Below are positions 43,124 to 52,455 of a DNA stretch of 64,000 nt, piece by piece. The notes under the pieces are model-generated. The model was given only the letters and a program-made list of their open reading frames with translations. It was not told the DNA's origin and did no database searches. Numbering within the stretch: the first letter of the stretch is position 1; each line of letters starts with the position of its first letter. This DNA comes from Flagellimonas onchidii (GTDB lineage: Bacteria > Bacteroidota > Bacteroidia > Flavobacteriales > Flavobacteriaceae), in NCBI RefSeq assembly GCF_004804315.1, contig NZ_SRXX01000006.1, positions 127,108 through 191,107 on the forward strand, in the 5' to 3' direction. Position numbers and translations under genes: made by a program.

Positions 43124-45346
43124 ATGATTCCAAAAACTTTTAAAGAGGTCATTGACCTTGGTGACGGTAGAGAAATCTCTATTGAAACCGGAAAATTGGC
43201 AAAGCAGGCCCACGGTTCTGTTGTTGTTCAATCGGGCAAGTGTATGCTACTGTGTACTGTTGTCTCAAATTACAAACAAAGCGATGTTGATTTTTTACCC
43301 CTTACGGTAGATTATCGCGAAAAATTTGCTGCCGCTGGGCGTTATCCTGGTGGATTTTTCAAACGTGAAGCAAGACCAAGTGATGGTGAAGTACTGACCA
43401 TGCGTTTGGTAGATAGGGTTTTAAGACCTTTATTTCCTAAAGATTATCATGCCGAAACACAGGTAATGATTCAATTAATGTCCCATGATGAGGACGTTAT
43501 GCCGGATGCGATGGCCGGACTTGCCGCTTCTGCCGCAATCCAACTTTCAGATTTCCCTTTTGAATGTGCCATTTCTGAAGTTCGTGTTGGTCGAATCAAT
43601 GGTGAATTGATCATCAACCCAACAAGAGCTCAACTTAAAGAATCGGACATTGATATGGTTATCGGTGCTTCTGCAGATTCTGTGATGATGGTTGAGGGTG
43701 AAATGGACGAGATTTCTGAAGAGGAAATGGTAGAGGCCATCAAATTTGCACACGAAGCCATTAAAGTACAGTGTGAAGCACAGCTTAAATTGGCTGAAGC
43801 TTTCGGGAAGAAAGAAGTACGTGAGTACGAGCCCGAAGTTGAAGATGAAGAACTTGAAAAGAAAGTTCACGATTTAACTTATGATAAAGTATATGCTATT
43901 GCTAAAGCTGGTTCTGCGAAGCATGAACGAAGTGCAGCTTTTGAGGCGATTAAAGAAGAAGTAAAAGCAACATTTTCTGAAGAGGAATTGGAAGAAATTG
44001 GAGGCCTTGTCTCAAAATATTTCTACAAAGCCGAAAAAGAAGCCGTTCGAAACCTTACTTTGGAAGAAGGTCTTCGTTTAGATGGACGTAAAACGGATGA
44101 AATCAGACCTATCTGGTGTGAAATCGATTATTTACCCTCCGTTCACGGTTCTTCCATCTTTACGAGAGGTGAAACGCAAGCTTTGGCAACAGTTACTTTA
44201 GGAACATCTAGAGAAGCTAACCAGATAGACATGCCATCTTACGAAGGTGAAGAGACTTTCTATTTGCACTATAACTTCCCTCCTTTCTCAACAGGAGAAG
44301 CTAGACCAATTCGTGGTACTTCACGTAGAGAAGTAGGGCACGGAAACTTGGCACAACGTGCATTAAAAGGGATGGTTCCTGAAGATTGTCCTTATACTGT
44401 ACGTGTGGTATCTGAGGTATTGGAGTCCAACGGATCGTCTTCCATGGCAACAGTTTGTTCTGGTACTATGGCCTTGATGGATGCTGGTGTACAGTTGAAA
44501 AAACCAGTTTCTGGTATTGCTATGGGATTAATTTCCGATGCTGATTCAGGAAAATATGCAGTTCTTTCCGATATTCTAGGTGATGAAGATCACTTGGGAG
44601 ACATGGACTTTAAAGTAACCGGTACTTCTGACGGTATCACTGCTTGCCAAATGGATATCAAGGTAAAAGGACTTTCTTATGAAATCTTGGTAAAAGCTTT
44701 GATGCAAGCCAAAGATGGAAGACTTCATATCCTTGAGAAATTGACCGACACTATTGCTGCTCCTAACGCAGAGGTGAAGTCATACGCTCCAAAAATTGTT
44801 ACCAAAATTATTCCTGGAGAATACATTGGTGCGGTTATCGGTTCAGGTGGAAAAGTCATCCAAGAATTGCAAAAAGAGACCAACACTACCATTGTTATCA
44901 ACGAAGATCCTGACACCGAAGAAGGTATTGTGGAAATCTTGGGAACTGACCAAGCGGGTATCGATGCGGTAATCGCCAAAATCGATGCAGTAATGTTCAA
45001 ACCAGAAGTTGGCAGCGTTTATGAAGTAAAAGTCATTAAAATGCTGGACTTTGGTGCTGTTGTGGAATATAACGAAGCTCCAGGTAACGAAGTTTTACTC
45101 CACGTTTCCGAGTTGGCTTGGGAACGCACCGAAAATGTATCCGATGTAGTGAACATGGGAGATGTTTTTGATGTAAAATACTTTGGATTGGATCCAAGAA
45201 CTAGAAAGGAGAAGGTTTCCAGAAAAGCACTTTTACCAAAACCTGAAGGCTATAAAGAGCGCCCACCAAGAAATGATCGAGGTGGAGATCGCAGAAACAA
45301 CGACCGTAGGGGTGGTAATCGCGATAGAAAACCAAGAAGAGACTAA
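43124..45346 (+). CDS. pnp: Polynucleotide phosphorylase
   Basis: PNPase degrades RNA 3' to 5' using phosphate. The 740-residue protein has two RNase PH domains: the first with [20 protein letters not shown], the second with [20 protein letters not shown] and the catalytic DISDG-like block ISDADSG. A KH domain ([17 protein letters not shown]) and an S1 domain ([20 protein letters not shown]) follow. It ends in an Arg/Gly/Asp-rich tail of about 30 residues. I set the start at ATG 43124 ([11 protein letters not shown]) rather than 43103, where the frame would run through the leader hairpin. Confidence 0.97.
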   Translation: MIPKTFKEVIDLGDGREISIETGKLAKQAHGSVVVQSGKCMLLCTVVSNYKQSDVDFLPLTVDYREKFAAAGRYPGGFFKREARPSDGEVLTMRLVDRVLRPLFPKDYHAETQVMIQLMSHDEDVMPDAMAGLAASAAIQLSDFPFECAISEVRVGRINGELIINPTRAQLKESDIDMVIGASADSVMMVEGEMDEISEEEMVEAIKFAHEAIKVQCEAQLKLAEAFGKKEVREYEPEVEDEELEKKVHDLTYDKVYAIAKAGSAKHERSAAFEAIKEEVKATFSEEELEEIGGLVSKYFYKAEKEAVRNLTLEEGLRLDGRKTDEIRPIWCEIDYLPSVHGSSIFTRGETQALATVTLGTSREANQIDMPSYEGEETFYLHYNFPPFSTGEARPIRGTSRREVGHGNLAQRALKGMVPEDCPYTVRVVSEVLESNGSSSMATVCSGTMALMDAGVQLKKPVSGIAMGLISDADSGKYAVLSDILGDEDHLGDMDFKVTGTSDGITACQMDIKVKGLSYEILVKALMQAKDGRLHILEKLTDTIAAPNAEVKSYAPKIVTKIIPGEYIGAVIGSGGKVIQELQKETNTTIVINEDPDTEEGIVEILGTDQAGIDAVIAKIDAVMFKPEVGSVYEVKVIKMLDFGAVVEYNEAPGNEVLLHVSELAWERTENVSDVVNMGDVFDVKYFGLDPRTRKEKVSRKALLPKPEGYKERPPRNDRGGDRRNNDRRGGNRDRKPRRD

Positions 45347-45370
45347 AATATAGTCAACATATTGATAATT

Positions 45371-45402
45371 AAGGGCTCCAGGCATTGCTTGGAGCCTTTT
45401 TT
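45371..45402 (+). terminator. Terminator of pnp
   Basis: GGCTCCA at 45374-45380 pairs with TGGAGCC at 45390-45396, followed by a T-run. Confidence 0.85.
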
Positions 45403-45505
45403 ACAACAAAAAATCAAATAATTTATAGGAAAATGTAACTTTTTGGGTTTTCCTACGTATAACTTAATGAGCTTCGGTTCACAAATTTAATTTGAAGGGA
45501 TATAA

Positions 45506-46369
45506 ATGAGACAGTTAAAGATTACAAAACAGGTTACCAATAGGGAAACCGCATCGTTGGACAAATATTTACAGGAAATCGGTAAAGTGGATTTGATCAC
45601 TGCCGATGAAGAGGTAGAATTGGCCCAGCGAATCAAAGCGGGAGACCAGATAGCCTTGGAAAAATTAACTAAAGCCAACCTCAGATTCGTGGTTTCTGTT
45701 GCCAAACAGTATCAAAACCAAGGATTGACCCTTCCTGATTTGATTAATGAGGGAAACCTGGGATTGATCAAAGCGGCACAACGTTTTGATGAAACCCGTG
45801 GATTTAAATTTATTTCGTACGCCGTTTGGTGGATTCGTCAATCTATTCTTCAGGCATTGGCAGAGCAATCACGTATTGTTCGTTTACCGTTGAACAAGAT
45901 TGGTTCCATCAACAAAATCAACAAGACCTTTGCTTTCTTGGAGCAGGCGCATGAGCGTATACCTTCTGCGGAGGAAATTGCCAAGGAATTGGACATGACA
46001 GTTGAAGATGTAAAACAATCTTTGAAGAATTCAGGTCGCCATGTATCCATGGACGCTCCCCTGATTGATGGTGAAGATTCCAACCTTTACGACGTATTGC
46101 GTAGTGGGGAATCTCCAAATCCTGACAAAGAATTGTTGCATGAGTCATTGCGTACCGAAATAGAACGTGCATTGGAAACTTTGACTCCAAGAGAAGCTGA
46201 CGTTATTCGTCTATACTTCGGATTGGCTGGTCAACATTCCATGACTTTGGAAGAAATTGGTGAAACATTCGACCTAACAAGAGAGCGTGTTCGCCAAATA
46301 AAGGAAAAAGCTATCAGAAGGTTGAAACATACCTCTAGAAGCAAGATTTTAAAGACTTATTTGGGATAA
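45506..46369 (+). CDS. rpoD: Primary sigma factor RpoD/SigA
   Basis: This 287-residue sigma-70 factor has region 1.2 ([20 protein letters not shown]), region 2 ([20 protein letters not shown], then [15 protein letters not shown]), region 3 and region 4 with the helix-turn-helix [22 protein letters not shown] segment. It lacks region 1.1, as is usual in Bacteroidota, and would recognise the TTG/TAnnTTTG promoters found in this window. Two terminators follow. Confidence 0.97.
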   Translation: MRQLKITKQVTNRETASLDKYLQEIGKVDLITADEEVELAQRIKAGDQIALEKLTKANLRFVVSVAKQYQNQGLTLPDLINEGNLGLIKAAQRFDETRGFKFISYAVWWIRQSILQALAEQSRIVRLPLNKIGSINKINKTFAFLEQAHERIPSAEEIAKELDMTVEDVKQSLKNSGRHVSMDAPLIDGEDSNLYDVLRSGESPNPDKELLHESLRTEIERALETLTPREADVIRLYFGLAGQHSMTLEEIGETFDLTRERVRQIKEKAIRRLKHTSRSKILKTYLG

Positions 46370-46451
46370 TCATAAGATTATCCGCACAAATTACAGTTAA
46401 ACAAACCTTAAATTTGTTTTTTGGCAAGAAAGTTGTAATTTGTAATCCTAC

Positions 46452-46477
46452 AACAGTTTATCATGACTGTTCGTTTT
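46452..46477 (+). terminator. First terminator after rpoD
   Basis: AACAGT at 46452-46457 pairs with ACTGTT at 46466-46471, then CG and a T-run. A closely related hairpin occurs in the opposite orientation at 52331-52360; the two share ACTGTTCGTTTTTTGATT. Confidence 0.7.
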
Positions 46478-46491
46478 TTGATTGATGAATA

Positions 46492-46518
46492 AACTCCGGC
46501 TGATTACCGGAGTTTTTT
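46492..46518 (+). terminator. Second terminator after rpoD
   Basis: AACTCCGG at 46492-46499 pairs with CCGGAGTT at 46507-46514 and is followed by T residues. Confidence 0.85.
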
Positions 46519-46523
46519 CATTT

Positions 46524-46563
46524 ATGTACCTCTGTCAAAAAAGTTGACACCACTATGGTACAT
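46524..46563. repeat. Nested inverted repeat after the rpoD terminators
   Basis: ATGTACC at 46524-46530 and GGTACAT at 46557-46563 enclose a second pair, TGTCAA at 46533-46538 and TTGACA at 46544-46549. There is no T-run, so this is not a simple terminator. It marks the start of a block of unrecognised genes. Confidence 0.5.
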
Positions 46564-46644
46564 TAGGGTAAGTAAAATGTTCAATAGCACTGTTTGGGAA
46601 TTATCCTCCTTTTAAAAAAGGATAATGTATCGGTTTAGGATTTT

Positions 46645-47046
46645 TCACTTTAATGATGTTGACCGTTTTAGAATTTTGGGCAAATCTCCAAACTCTAAAA
46701 TCCTTAGAAAACCTCCTTTATCTATTAATGATATCCCATTTCCCCGTACTTGAGATATAACTGATGGTTCCACATTTTTGGTACAGCACAGAAATGTTAG
46801 GTTTTTAGTTATCTTTTTGGGAACATGGTAGTCCGATTCAATGGCTTTTCGGGTTAATTCCCGTTCTTCATCAGGTGAAAAGCCCGAAAAAAACACTTCT
46901 ATGTTTTCACTGGTTGGCCCTTCATTTAATTGTCTTAATGCTTGAACGATTCTCCAATAATTGTTCTCTCCAATATTTTCCAATTCAGCTTCGGTCAAAT
47001 CTGTTTTAGACCGCAGTAGGTTAAGTAATTCTTCTGGTAAGTCCAT
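46645..47046 (-). CDS. Unrecognised 133-residue protein, possible BRCT-like C-terminus
   Basis: The N-terminal half is helical (LPEELLNLLRSKTDLTEAEL). The C-terminal half reads KKITKNLTFLCCTKNVEPS, VRGNGISLIDKGGFLRIL, which follows the beta-alpha-beta pattern of BRCT domains (as in DNA ligase and replication factor C). That match is by eye. No signal peptide is present. It is the first gene of the block between rpoD and rpe. Confidence 0.6.
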   Translation of the reverse strand: MDLPEELLNLLRSKTDLTEAELENIGENNYWRIVQALRQLNEGPTSENIEVFFSGFSPDEERELTRKAIESDYHVPKKITKNLTFLCCTKNVEPSVISQVRGNGISLIDKGGFLRILEFGDLPKILKRSTSLK

Positions 47047-47125
47047 TGTTTTGTATTTGAGTTATTAAATTGTTTATATCCCATAGAACCATAAAAACTA
47101 TTCATTTCTATATATGTAATATTCA

Positions 47126-47929
47126 TCAATAGGTCATGCACTTCAAGAGTCTGCTTAATTCTTCTCCCCTTGTTACCACTTCCTCATAAACATGAAACCT
47201 GCTTCTTACTATTTTATTCTCAATGATTGTTTTTACTTCATCATTGGTCAATTCTATTAATGTGGAATATTCATACCCGTTACCTATAGTGTTGGTTTTG
47301 ACATCAACAGTTATATTTGGACGTTGAATTTCCATTCCATTATCCAGTAGCAAGGTCAATCCTTTTTCATCTACACTCCGTTTTGACCTTATTTCCTTTG
47401 TAGACAAGTATGTTTTTGATGTATCATTCTCTGTAATCTTCATAAAGGATATGCCATCCAAATAGGCAGTATACATTTTTGTTTTAGTATTGAACTTATC
47501 TTGCGTTGTTTTGATTTTTCCGCAATAAAATTCTTCAGGTAATGTTAACCCGCCTATCACCTCAAAAGGAAAGGAGTATTCGAATTCTGGATGGTAATCA
47601 AAATATATCCTCCCAGTTTCTGGATTCTCAATCTCCAAAATATGTTTTTCGGTACCTATCGCATTTTTATTCGGTCTTGCCGCCAACACCCTGAACACCT
47701 TCCCGACAAGAGCAGAATATTCGGTGTGAAGTGTTTTGTCACAGGCGAAGACCTTTGTTAATCTATCGCTTTCATAAAAGCCTCTGTACCCAAAACGCCG
47801 TAACCCTTCTCTCTTTTCCAAAACCCTGATTTCCTTATCAACAAGTAAATCAATGTTCTTTCCCGGGTAGTTTTGACTGTAGGTAATAATTGATTGGCAC
47901 AACATCGTGAAAAGGAACAATTTCCTCAT
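47126..47929 (-). CDS. Secreted protein of unknown function
   Basis: This 267-residue protein has a signal peptide (MRKLFLFTMLCQSIITYSQ) when started at 47929; a longer frame begins seven codons earlier without one. The mature part is mixed alpha/beta with no motif I know. Blocks such as GRIYFDYHPEFEYSFPFEV and STLIELTNDEVKTIIENK are visible. One of the GAGGTTGA upstream motifs lies 58 bases before the start. Confidence 0.6.
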   Translation of the reverse strand: MRKLFLFTMLCQSIITYSQNYPGKNIDLLVDKEIRVLEKREGLRRFGYRGFYESDRLTKVFACDKTLHTEYSALVGKVFRVLAARPNKNAIGTEKHILEIENPETGRIYFDYHPEFEYSFPFEVIGGLTLPEEFYCGKIKTTQDKFNTKTKMYTAYLDGISFMKITENDTSKTYLSTKEIRSKRSVDEKGLTLLLDNGMEIQRPNITVDVKTNTIGNGYEYSTLIELTNDEVKTIIENKIVRSRFHVYEEVVTRGEELSRLLKCMTY

Positions 47930-48098
47930 CTTCAATCCGAATAAAATCAAAAACTAAATGTTGGCGGGAGGTCAGGTCGCCTAAGCGAGGTTGAAGTAAT
48001 TCGCTATTCTTAGCGACAGTTAAATTATAAAATTAATTTATATGTATGTAAATAAAATCCTTAAAATTTCTGTGTTTTTTCCGAAATCTGTTAAAACC

Positions 48099-48815
48099 TT
48101 ATTTTGAGTCCACTTCATATAAGACTTGAATTATCCTAAATTCAAATTTGCGGGTCATGTTAATTCTATCCTTGTACAAAGCACTCTTTAATTGGTGCCG
48201 TTCAAAAATATTATAAGGCTGTTCGTCCATAATATCCAACATATCGGCACTTTCCAGTAGTTTGGCATAATGCTCATTGCGTACCTCTGTAATAAAATCA
48301 GTCATCTTATTAACCCTTTTGTCCCGCATCTTTGTGATAAGTTGGGATACCTTGGCAATGGCGAATTTGGCCAAATACACGGTCAAAACAAAGAAAATTA
48401 TAAAAATCAATGTATATAATAGATAATAGTCACCTTGAATCCATTTCTCATCTCTCCAGATGTAAGATATCTGTATAGAGAAAACAATCATTGGGGATAT
48501 ACAAGCCCACTTATATGGTTTAAAAAAGAAGGAAAATGTCAACAACAGAATTGAAATTGTTTGTGTCACCGACCATAGAAAAACATCCAAACCGGGGTAA
48601 TATTTGAACTGGTATTCGATTTGGATGTTCCAATATTCTATGAACTTATCAGTGTACACCAAAAGCCCAGATAATAGTACCAAAAAAGTACCAAATGACC
48701 TAGTTAGGGTTATTTCCAGGCCGGCGGAGGTTCTCTGGTGTGACAACGCCAGTAGGGGCAATCTCTTTAAAAACGTCCTCTTTAAGGACTTTGTTAGTTT
48801 CTTCAATTTCTTCAA
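48099..48815 (-). CDS. Membrane protein of unknown function, start uncertain
   Basis: The frame encodes up to 238 residues with about four membrane helices (GTFLVLLSGLLVY, FLWSVTQTISILLLTFSFFF, ACISPMIVFSIQISY, LLYTLIFIIFFVLTVYLA). A soluble C-terminal part of about 90 residues follows. The first 39 codons overlap the small lipoprotein gene in another frame, and their composition (MKKLKKLTKSLKRTFLKRL) looks unlike a signal. A TTG at 48681-48683, 16 bases after the lipoprotein stop, would give 194 residues and remove the overlap. I favour that start weakly. Confidence 0.6.
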   Translation of the reverse strand: MKKLKKLTKSLKRTFLKRLPLLALSHQRTSAGLEITLTRSFGTFLVLLSGLLVYTDKFIEYWNIQIEYQFKYYPGLDVFLWSVTQTISILLLTFSFFFKPYKWACISPMIVFSIQISYIWRDEKWIQGDYYLLYTLIFIIFFVLTVYLAKFAIAKVSQLITKMRDKRVNKMTDFITEVRNEHYAKLLESADMLDIMDEQPYNIFERHQLKSALYKDRINMTRKFEFRIIQVLYEVDSK

Positions 48816-48891
48816 TGGATGGTTTTTGGCAGGAAACCACGGTTAAAGTGATTCCAAAAATTAAAATCAACGATTTAATCGACTTTTTCAT
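48700..48891 (-). CDS. Small lipoprotein, 63 residues
   Basis: This short protein has a textbook lipoprotein signal: MKKSIKSLILIFGITLTVVSC with Cys21. An acidic, then proline-rich, tail of about 42 residues follows (PEN, RRPGNNPN). It is the first gene before the membrane protein and the two probably form a pair. The family is unknown. Confidence 0.6.
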   Translation of the reverse strand: MKKSIKSLILIFGITLTVVSCQKPSIEEIEETNKVLKEDVFKEIAPTGVVTPENLRRPGNNPN

Positions 48892-49031
48892 GATAATATA
48901 GATTTAAGAGTGTTAGGCCGAAAATCTAATTCATGAACGTAGGACTTATGCGAGGTTGAGGAAAGTAATTTTTAAGCACCTAAACATGAAAAAGTTCGGC
49001 AAATTAAAAAAATAAATGAACTTATGTTTCA

Positions 49032-49170
49032 AGAAAACCTCAATAAAACACAAGGTTTTCTGTTGAAATAAAATCTTAATGGTTTCCTTTTAGGGGAAAC
49101 ATCTTTTTTAATGAGGTTGAATTTGACGTGGGTTCTACGTCAAGGAAAATTGTAAATTAATTACAATTTT
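49032..49170. other. Four hairpins in tandem in a gene-free stretch
   Basis: Between 48892 and 49303 no credible gene is seen. Instead four stems follow each other. AGAAAACCT 49032-49040 pairs with 49053-49061. GTTTCC 49082-49087 pairs with GGAAAC 49095-49100, followed by ATCTTTTTT. TTGACGT 49123-49129 pairs with ACGTCAA 49137-49143. AAAATTGTAA 49146-49155 pairs with TTACAATTTT 49161-49170. The region may encode a structured RNA or be a regulatory array. The strand is open. Confidence 0.4.
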
Positions 49171-49303
49171 AAGTGTTTATTCTTACAATGCAATAATACT
49201 GAAAAGATTTTAATTGGTAAGAAATATTAGAACCATACCTATCAACTATACTACTCTTCTTGTCGAATCTGACTTTTGCAATAATGTGATCTCGAGTTTC
49301 CCT

Positions 49304-49852
49304 TTATAAGTACCATCGAATTCCTGCTCCCAGCAAGAGCATGGATTTATCCACTTTGCTGTTAAAATGGTAAACTCCATTGATCGGAGCTATGAACGAA
49401 AAGGAATCGGAGAGGAAAAAATCCAGCTCAAAAGAGGCAAAAACCCCATAGACCATACCGCTTTCGGGTATCTGAATCTCATGTATGATTTCCGGGCGCC
49501 CCTTGTTGATTCTTTCATAACCAGCCGAGGCACCTCCTCCAAAGAAAACAGAGAACCCCCGCGTTGGCCATGTCAAAATTGTGGTAAAGTATCCAAAATT
49601 TGCCATATAGTCCTCATAAGGATACTCCACCGCAGCATCGGGCTGTTCCTTTGAAAAGGTAGTCGTTAAGGATAATTGAAAATAATCGGTTACGGTGTGG
49701 TAGTAGTTTGCACTTAAACTTATTCCATAGCCATTGGCCCTATAGTTTGGCGCCAAGCCAAAAGATAAATCACTTCTTTGGCAATGCATTTTTTGAAGGG
49801 CAACAACAAAGAGCAACAACAAAATGAACCAATTTAGCACGCTTTTTTTCAT
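49304..49852 (-). CDS. TraO-like exported beta-rich protein
   Basis: This 182-residue protein has a signal peptide (LNWFILLLLFVVALQKMHCQ) and a beta-rich body. The segment GYFTTILTWPTRGFSVFFGG, ASAGYERINKG and the end MLLLGAGIRWYL resemble the conjugative-transposon protein TraO of Bacteroidota in layout. The match is from memory of the family pattern. No other tra genes are present, so it would be a lone remnant or a general small outer-membrane barrel. Confidence 0.55.
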   Translation of the reverse strand: MKKSVLNWFILLLLFVVALQKMHCQRSDLSFGLAPNYRANGYGISLSANYYHTVTDYFQLSLTTTFSKEQPDAAVEYPYEDYMANFGYFTTILTWPTRGFSVFFGGGASAGYERINKGRPEIIHEIQIPESGMVYGVFASFELDFFLSDSFSFIAPINGVYHFNSKVDKSMLLLGAGIRWYL

Positions 49853-50296
49853 GACATAGCAGATTTGGTAATCCCTTTCTTTTCAGAAACTAGATAATTC
49901 GTTAACTATTTTAGTGAGCTTGAGGCTAAGTGCTCAATGAGGTTGAAGAAATCGGTAATTCTCCTGTCAAACAGAATCGAATGCCTTATGACAATATTAG
50001 CCAAAAAAATAGAATTCCATTGTTTGACACTTTACCAATTTTGAAAAAACAAAACTAAGCGCTTCCAACATTGGTCATATTACTGTATTCAAATCGATTC
50101 GTGTGCGTTGCTCAAGTCATATCAAGGTTTTGTTGTATTCATGGTCAGATTTAGGTTTATAGCCTTGAAAAACTGTCGTTTACAGCTTTTTGTAATTTAC
50201 CTAGAGGCTATTTTGTACTTTCATGCCCGATTTCTTCCTGTACACCCAAGGGGTCATCGCTTCAGGAAGCTAGAATTCCGATAAAACGGTATTGGG
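49853..50296. other. Gene-free region of 444 bases
   Basis: AT-rich, no credible frame on either strand. It holds one GAGGTTGA motif (49939-49946) upstream of the TraO-like gene and the leader of the LytS gene. No clear consensus promoter was found. Confidence 0.4.
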
Positions 50297-51361
50297 ATGA
50301 TTGGAAAAGTTTTTAATTCGAAGAGCCGGATAGCCCACCATATCCTCTTTTGGTTGGGGTATATTCTATTCTATACCATTTTCTGGGGAAGTTATGAGGG
50401 CAACTATTGGGAACAATTTCTGCAGGTTTCGTTCTTGATGCCGTGGAAAATAATCCCTACCTATATCACGCTTTATTATTTAATGCCCAAATATCTATAT
50501 CCACAAAAAATGGGTATGTTCATATTGCTCTCGGTGATACTAGCCATAAGTGTATCTATAATCGACCGATATATGACTTGGCGTTTTCTGTATCGCTGGT
50601 TTTATTGGGAAGAAGGGCATTGGAAAGACCCAATTTGGTATTTTCCCAAAATTCTCAATTCCCTGTTGAGAATATATACTCCCGTATTCTTGGCCATGGC
50701 CATTAAACTACAGCGATTTTACTACAAAAAAGAACAGATAAACAAAACGCTGGAAAAAGAGAAAATCGAAACCGAGCTTAAGTTTTTAAAGGCCCAGATA
50801 CATCCACATTTTTTGTTCAATACTTTGAACAGCATATATTCCCTTTCATTGAAAAAATCGGCAGAAACCCCGGATGCCGTCTTGGGGCTGTCCAAATTTT
50901 TGGATTACATGCTTTATGAGTGCAACGACAAGTTTATCACCGTAGAGCGGGAATGGGAACAGCTCATGAACCTTGTAGAACTGGAAAAGCTTCGTTATGG
51001 TGATGATCTTACCATATCCACCAAACTTATTAACGATAACAACGAAAGTTTGATCCCTCCGTTGCTGCTGTTGCCCTTTGTGGAAAACGCCTTTAAACAT
51101 GGTGCCGATAATTTGATTTCAGACTCTTGGATAAACATTGATTTGCGATTAGAAAATCAAAAGCTCCAGTTTATGGTCGAAAATAGCAAAGCTCCTTCGC
51201 AGACCAGTGAAGGACTGGATAGCGATAAGAATATTGGGCTTAAAAATGTAAAACGGAGATTGGTCCTCTTTTTTCCAGATAAACATGAATTGAAAATTCT
51301 AGAAGAACCTGACAGTTTTTTGGTTAAATTGGAAATTGATCTAAGCGATTTAAGCACCTAA
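50297..51361 (+). CDS. LytS-type membrane sensor histidine kinase
   Basis: This 354-residue protein has four N-terminal membrane helices (about residues 12-140), a short coiled linker (KKEQINKTLEKEKIETELKF) and a His_kinase domain. The phosphoacceptor is His169 in QIHPHFLFNTLNS. The ATPase part includes PPLLLLPFVENAFKHGA and NIGLKNVKRRL. It resembles LytS/YehU kinases. The response regulator follows 15 bases downstream. Signal unknown. Confidence 0.92.
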   Translation: MIGKVFNSKSRIAHHILFWLGYILFYTIFWGSYEGNYWEQFLQVSFLMPWKIIPTYITLYYLMPKYLYPQKMGMFILLSVILAISVSIIDRYMTWRFLYRWFYWEEGHWKDPIWYFPKILNSLLRIYTPVFLAMAIKLQRFYYKKEQINKTLEKEKIETELKFLKAQIHPHFLFNTLNSIYSLSLKKSAETPDAVLGLSKFLDYMLYECNDKFITVEREWEQLMNLVELEKLRYGDDLTISTKLINDNNESLIPPLLLLPFVENAFKHGADNLISDSWINIDLRLENQKLQFMVENSKAPSQTSEGLDSDKNIGLKNVKRRLVLFFPDKHELKILEEPDSFLVKLEIDLSDLST

Positions 51362-51376
51362 CCCCTATTCCATTGT

Positions 51377-52126
51377 ATGGTTAGAAACATTAAATGCATT
51401 ATTGTAGATGACGAACCTTTGGCACGAAGTGTCTTGGTCGACCATGCCAATCAAATTGACCAGTTAGAGGTTGTTGCTGTATGCGCCAATGCGGTAGAAG
51501 CCTTTGGATATCTGCAAAAAGAAGAAATAGACCTTGTATTTCTAGACATAAAAATGCCCAAAATCAGTGGTTTGGAACTTTTGGAGTCCTTGGATCACCA
51601 ACCCCTTGTGGTCTTTACCACGGCGTACAGGGAATTTGCCATTAGAGCATTTGAACTTGATGCCATAGATTATTTGTTAAAGCCTATCTCGTTGGGCCGT
51701 TTTATGAAAACGGTGGCCAAGGCCAACAAATATCTGATGGGAAGTAGTCTGGCAGAACCTAAAGAATCAATCCCGAAAAAGGATATAACAAATCAGCCTA
51801 CCGTCGAACCTGAGCTGCTTTATATAAAATCCCAAAGAAAGATTATAAAGCTGGATTTGTCCTCCATCAAATATTTGGAAAGTCTAAACGACAAGGTAAT
51901 CATCCATACTTGCGATGGTGAGGTGGTTACCACTCAAAGAATCGGTTATCTTGAGGAAAAACTGCCCAAAACCCAGTTTGTCCGTATTCATCGATCCTTT
52001 ATTATTTCTGCTGAAAAAGTGACGGCTTTTAACAGCATCATGGTGGAAATTAAGGGAAAGGAACTTCCTATTGGCAGAAACTATAGAGCTCAAGCCTTGG
52101 GAATACTTCAAAAAAAGTCAAAGTAA
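51377..52126 (+). CDS. LytTR family response regulator
   Basis: This 249-residue regulator has a receiver domain with phosphoacceptor Asp57 (VFLDIKMP), acidic pocket VDDEP at residues 10-14 and FTTAYREFAIRAFEL. A LytTR DNA-binding domain follows from about residue 148 (YIKSQRKIIKLDLSSIKYLE, ending with RIHRSFIISAEKV and GRNYR). It acts with the upstream kinase. Targets are unknown but often lie nearby. Confidence 0.94.
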   Translation: MVRNIKCIIVDDEPLARSVLVDHANQIDQLEVVAVCANAVEAFGYLQKEEIDLVFLDIKMPKISGLELLESLDHQPLVVFTTAYREFAIRAFELDAIDYLLKPISLGRFMKTVAKANKYLMGSSLAEPKESIPKKDITNQPTVEPELLYIKSQRKIIKLDLSSIKYLESLNDKVIIHTCDGEVVTTQRIGYLEEKLPKTQFVRIHRSFIISAEKVTAFNSIMVEIKGKELPIGRNYRAQALGILQKKSK

Positions 52127-52330
52127 ACCAAAGACACGGTATTTTACCTTTTTTGTGTTAAGCATTCCTTAAATACGACTTCAACACCACTCAAAATACA
52201 TTTACAACGTTAATAAACACGTTTTCGGCACCAAACTACCCTCAAACGTCATATCTGAGTTCAGACGCGACATTCCCAAAAACCATTTGATTTTCATACC
52301 TAAGTAACGGTACTTTGGGTCATCATCATA

Positions 52331-52416
52331 ATCAAAAAACGAACAGTTCATATAACTGTTTTAATAACCAACTACTAACCTTTATTTCCTCTGCCAATTC
52401 TATGGTGGAGGAAATA
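52331..52416 (-). ncRNA. Candidate structured RNA with terminator, minus strand
   Basis: The 52127-52504 gap has no gene. It holds two hairpins. TATTTCCTC 52383-52391 pairs with GAGGAAATA 52408-52416, with an inner CCA/TGG pair and six-base loop. AACAGTT/AACTGTT at 52342-52360 is followed on the minus strand by CG and a T-run, a terminator for leftward transcription. No minus-strand gene ends here, so a small RNA is a possible explanation. The second hairpin matches the one after rpoD. Confidence 0.3.
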
Positions 52417-52455
52417 TAAGTATAGGCCAAACCTTTCTTCTGTTCCCAACTAACT

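Larger units (their letters stand above)
47987..49946. repeat. Dispersed upstream motif (AN)GAGGTTGA(A/G), four copies
   Basis: Copies lie at 47987-47994, 48952-48959, 49113-49120 and 49939-49946, all in non-coding DNA. Three are 58-90 bases in front of minus-strand genes (starts 47929, 48891, 49852). In those three a TAATT follows within about 3-10 bases. The 8-base core alone could recur by chance; the shared flanks make common origin or a regulator site plausible. Confidence 0.35.
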
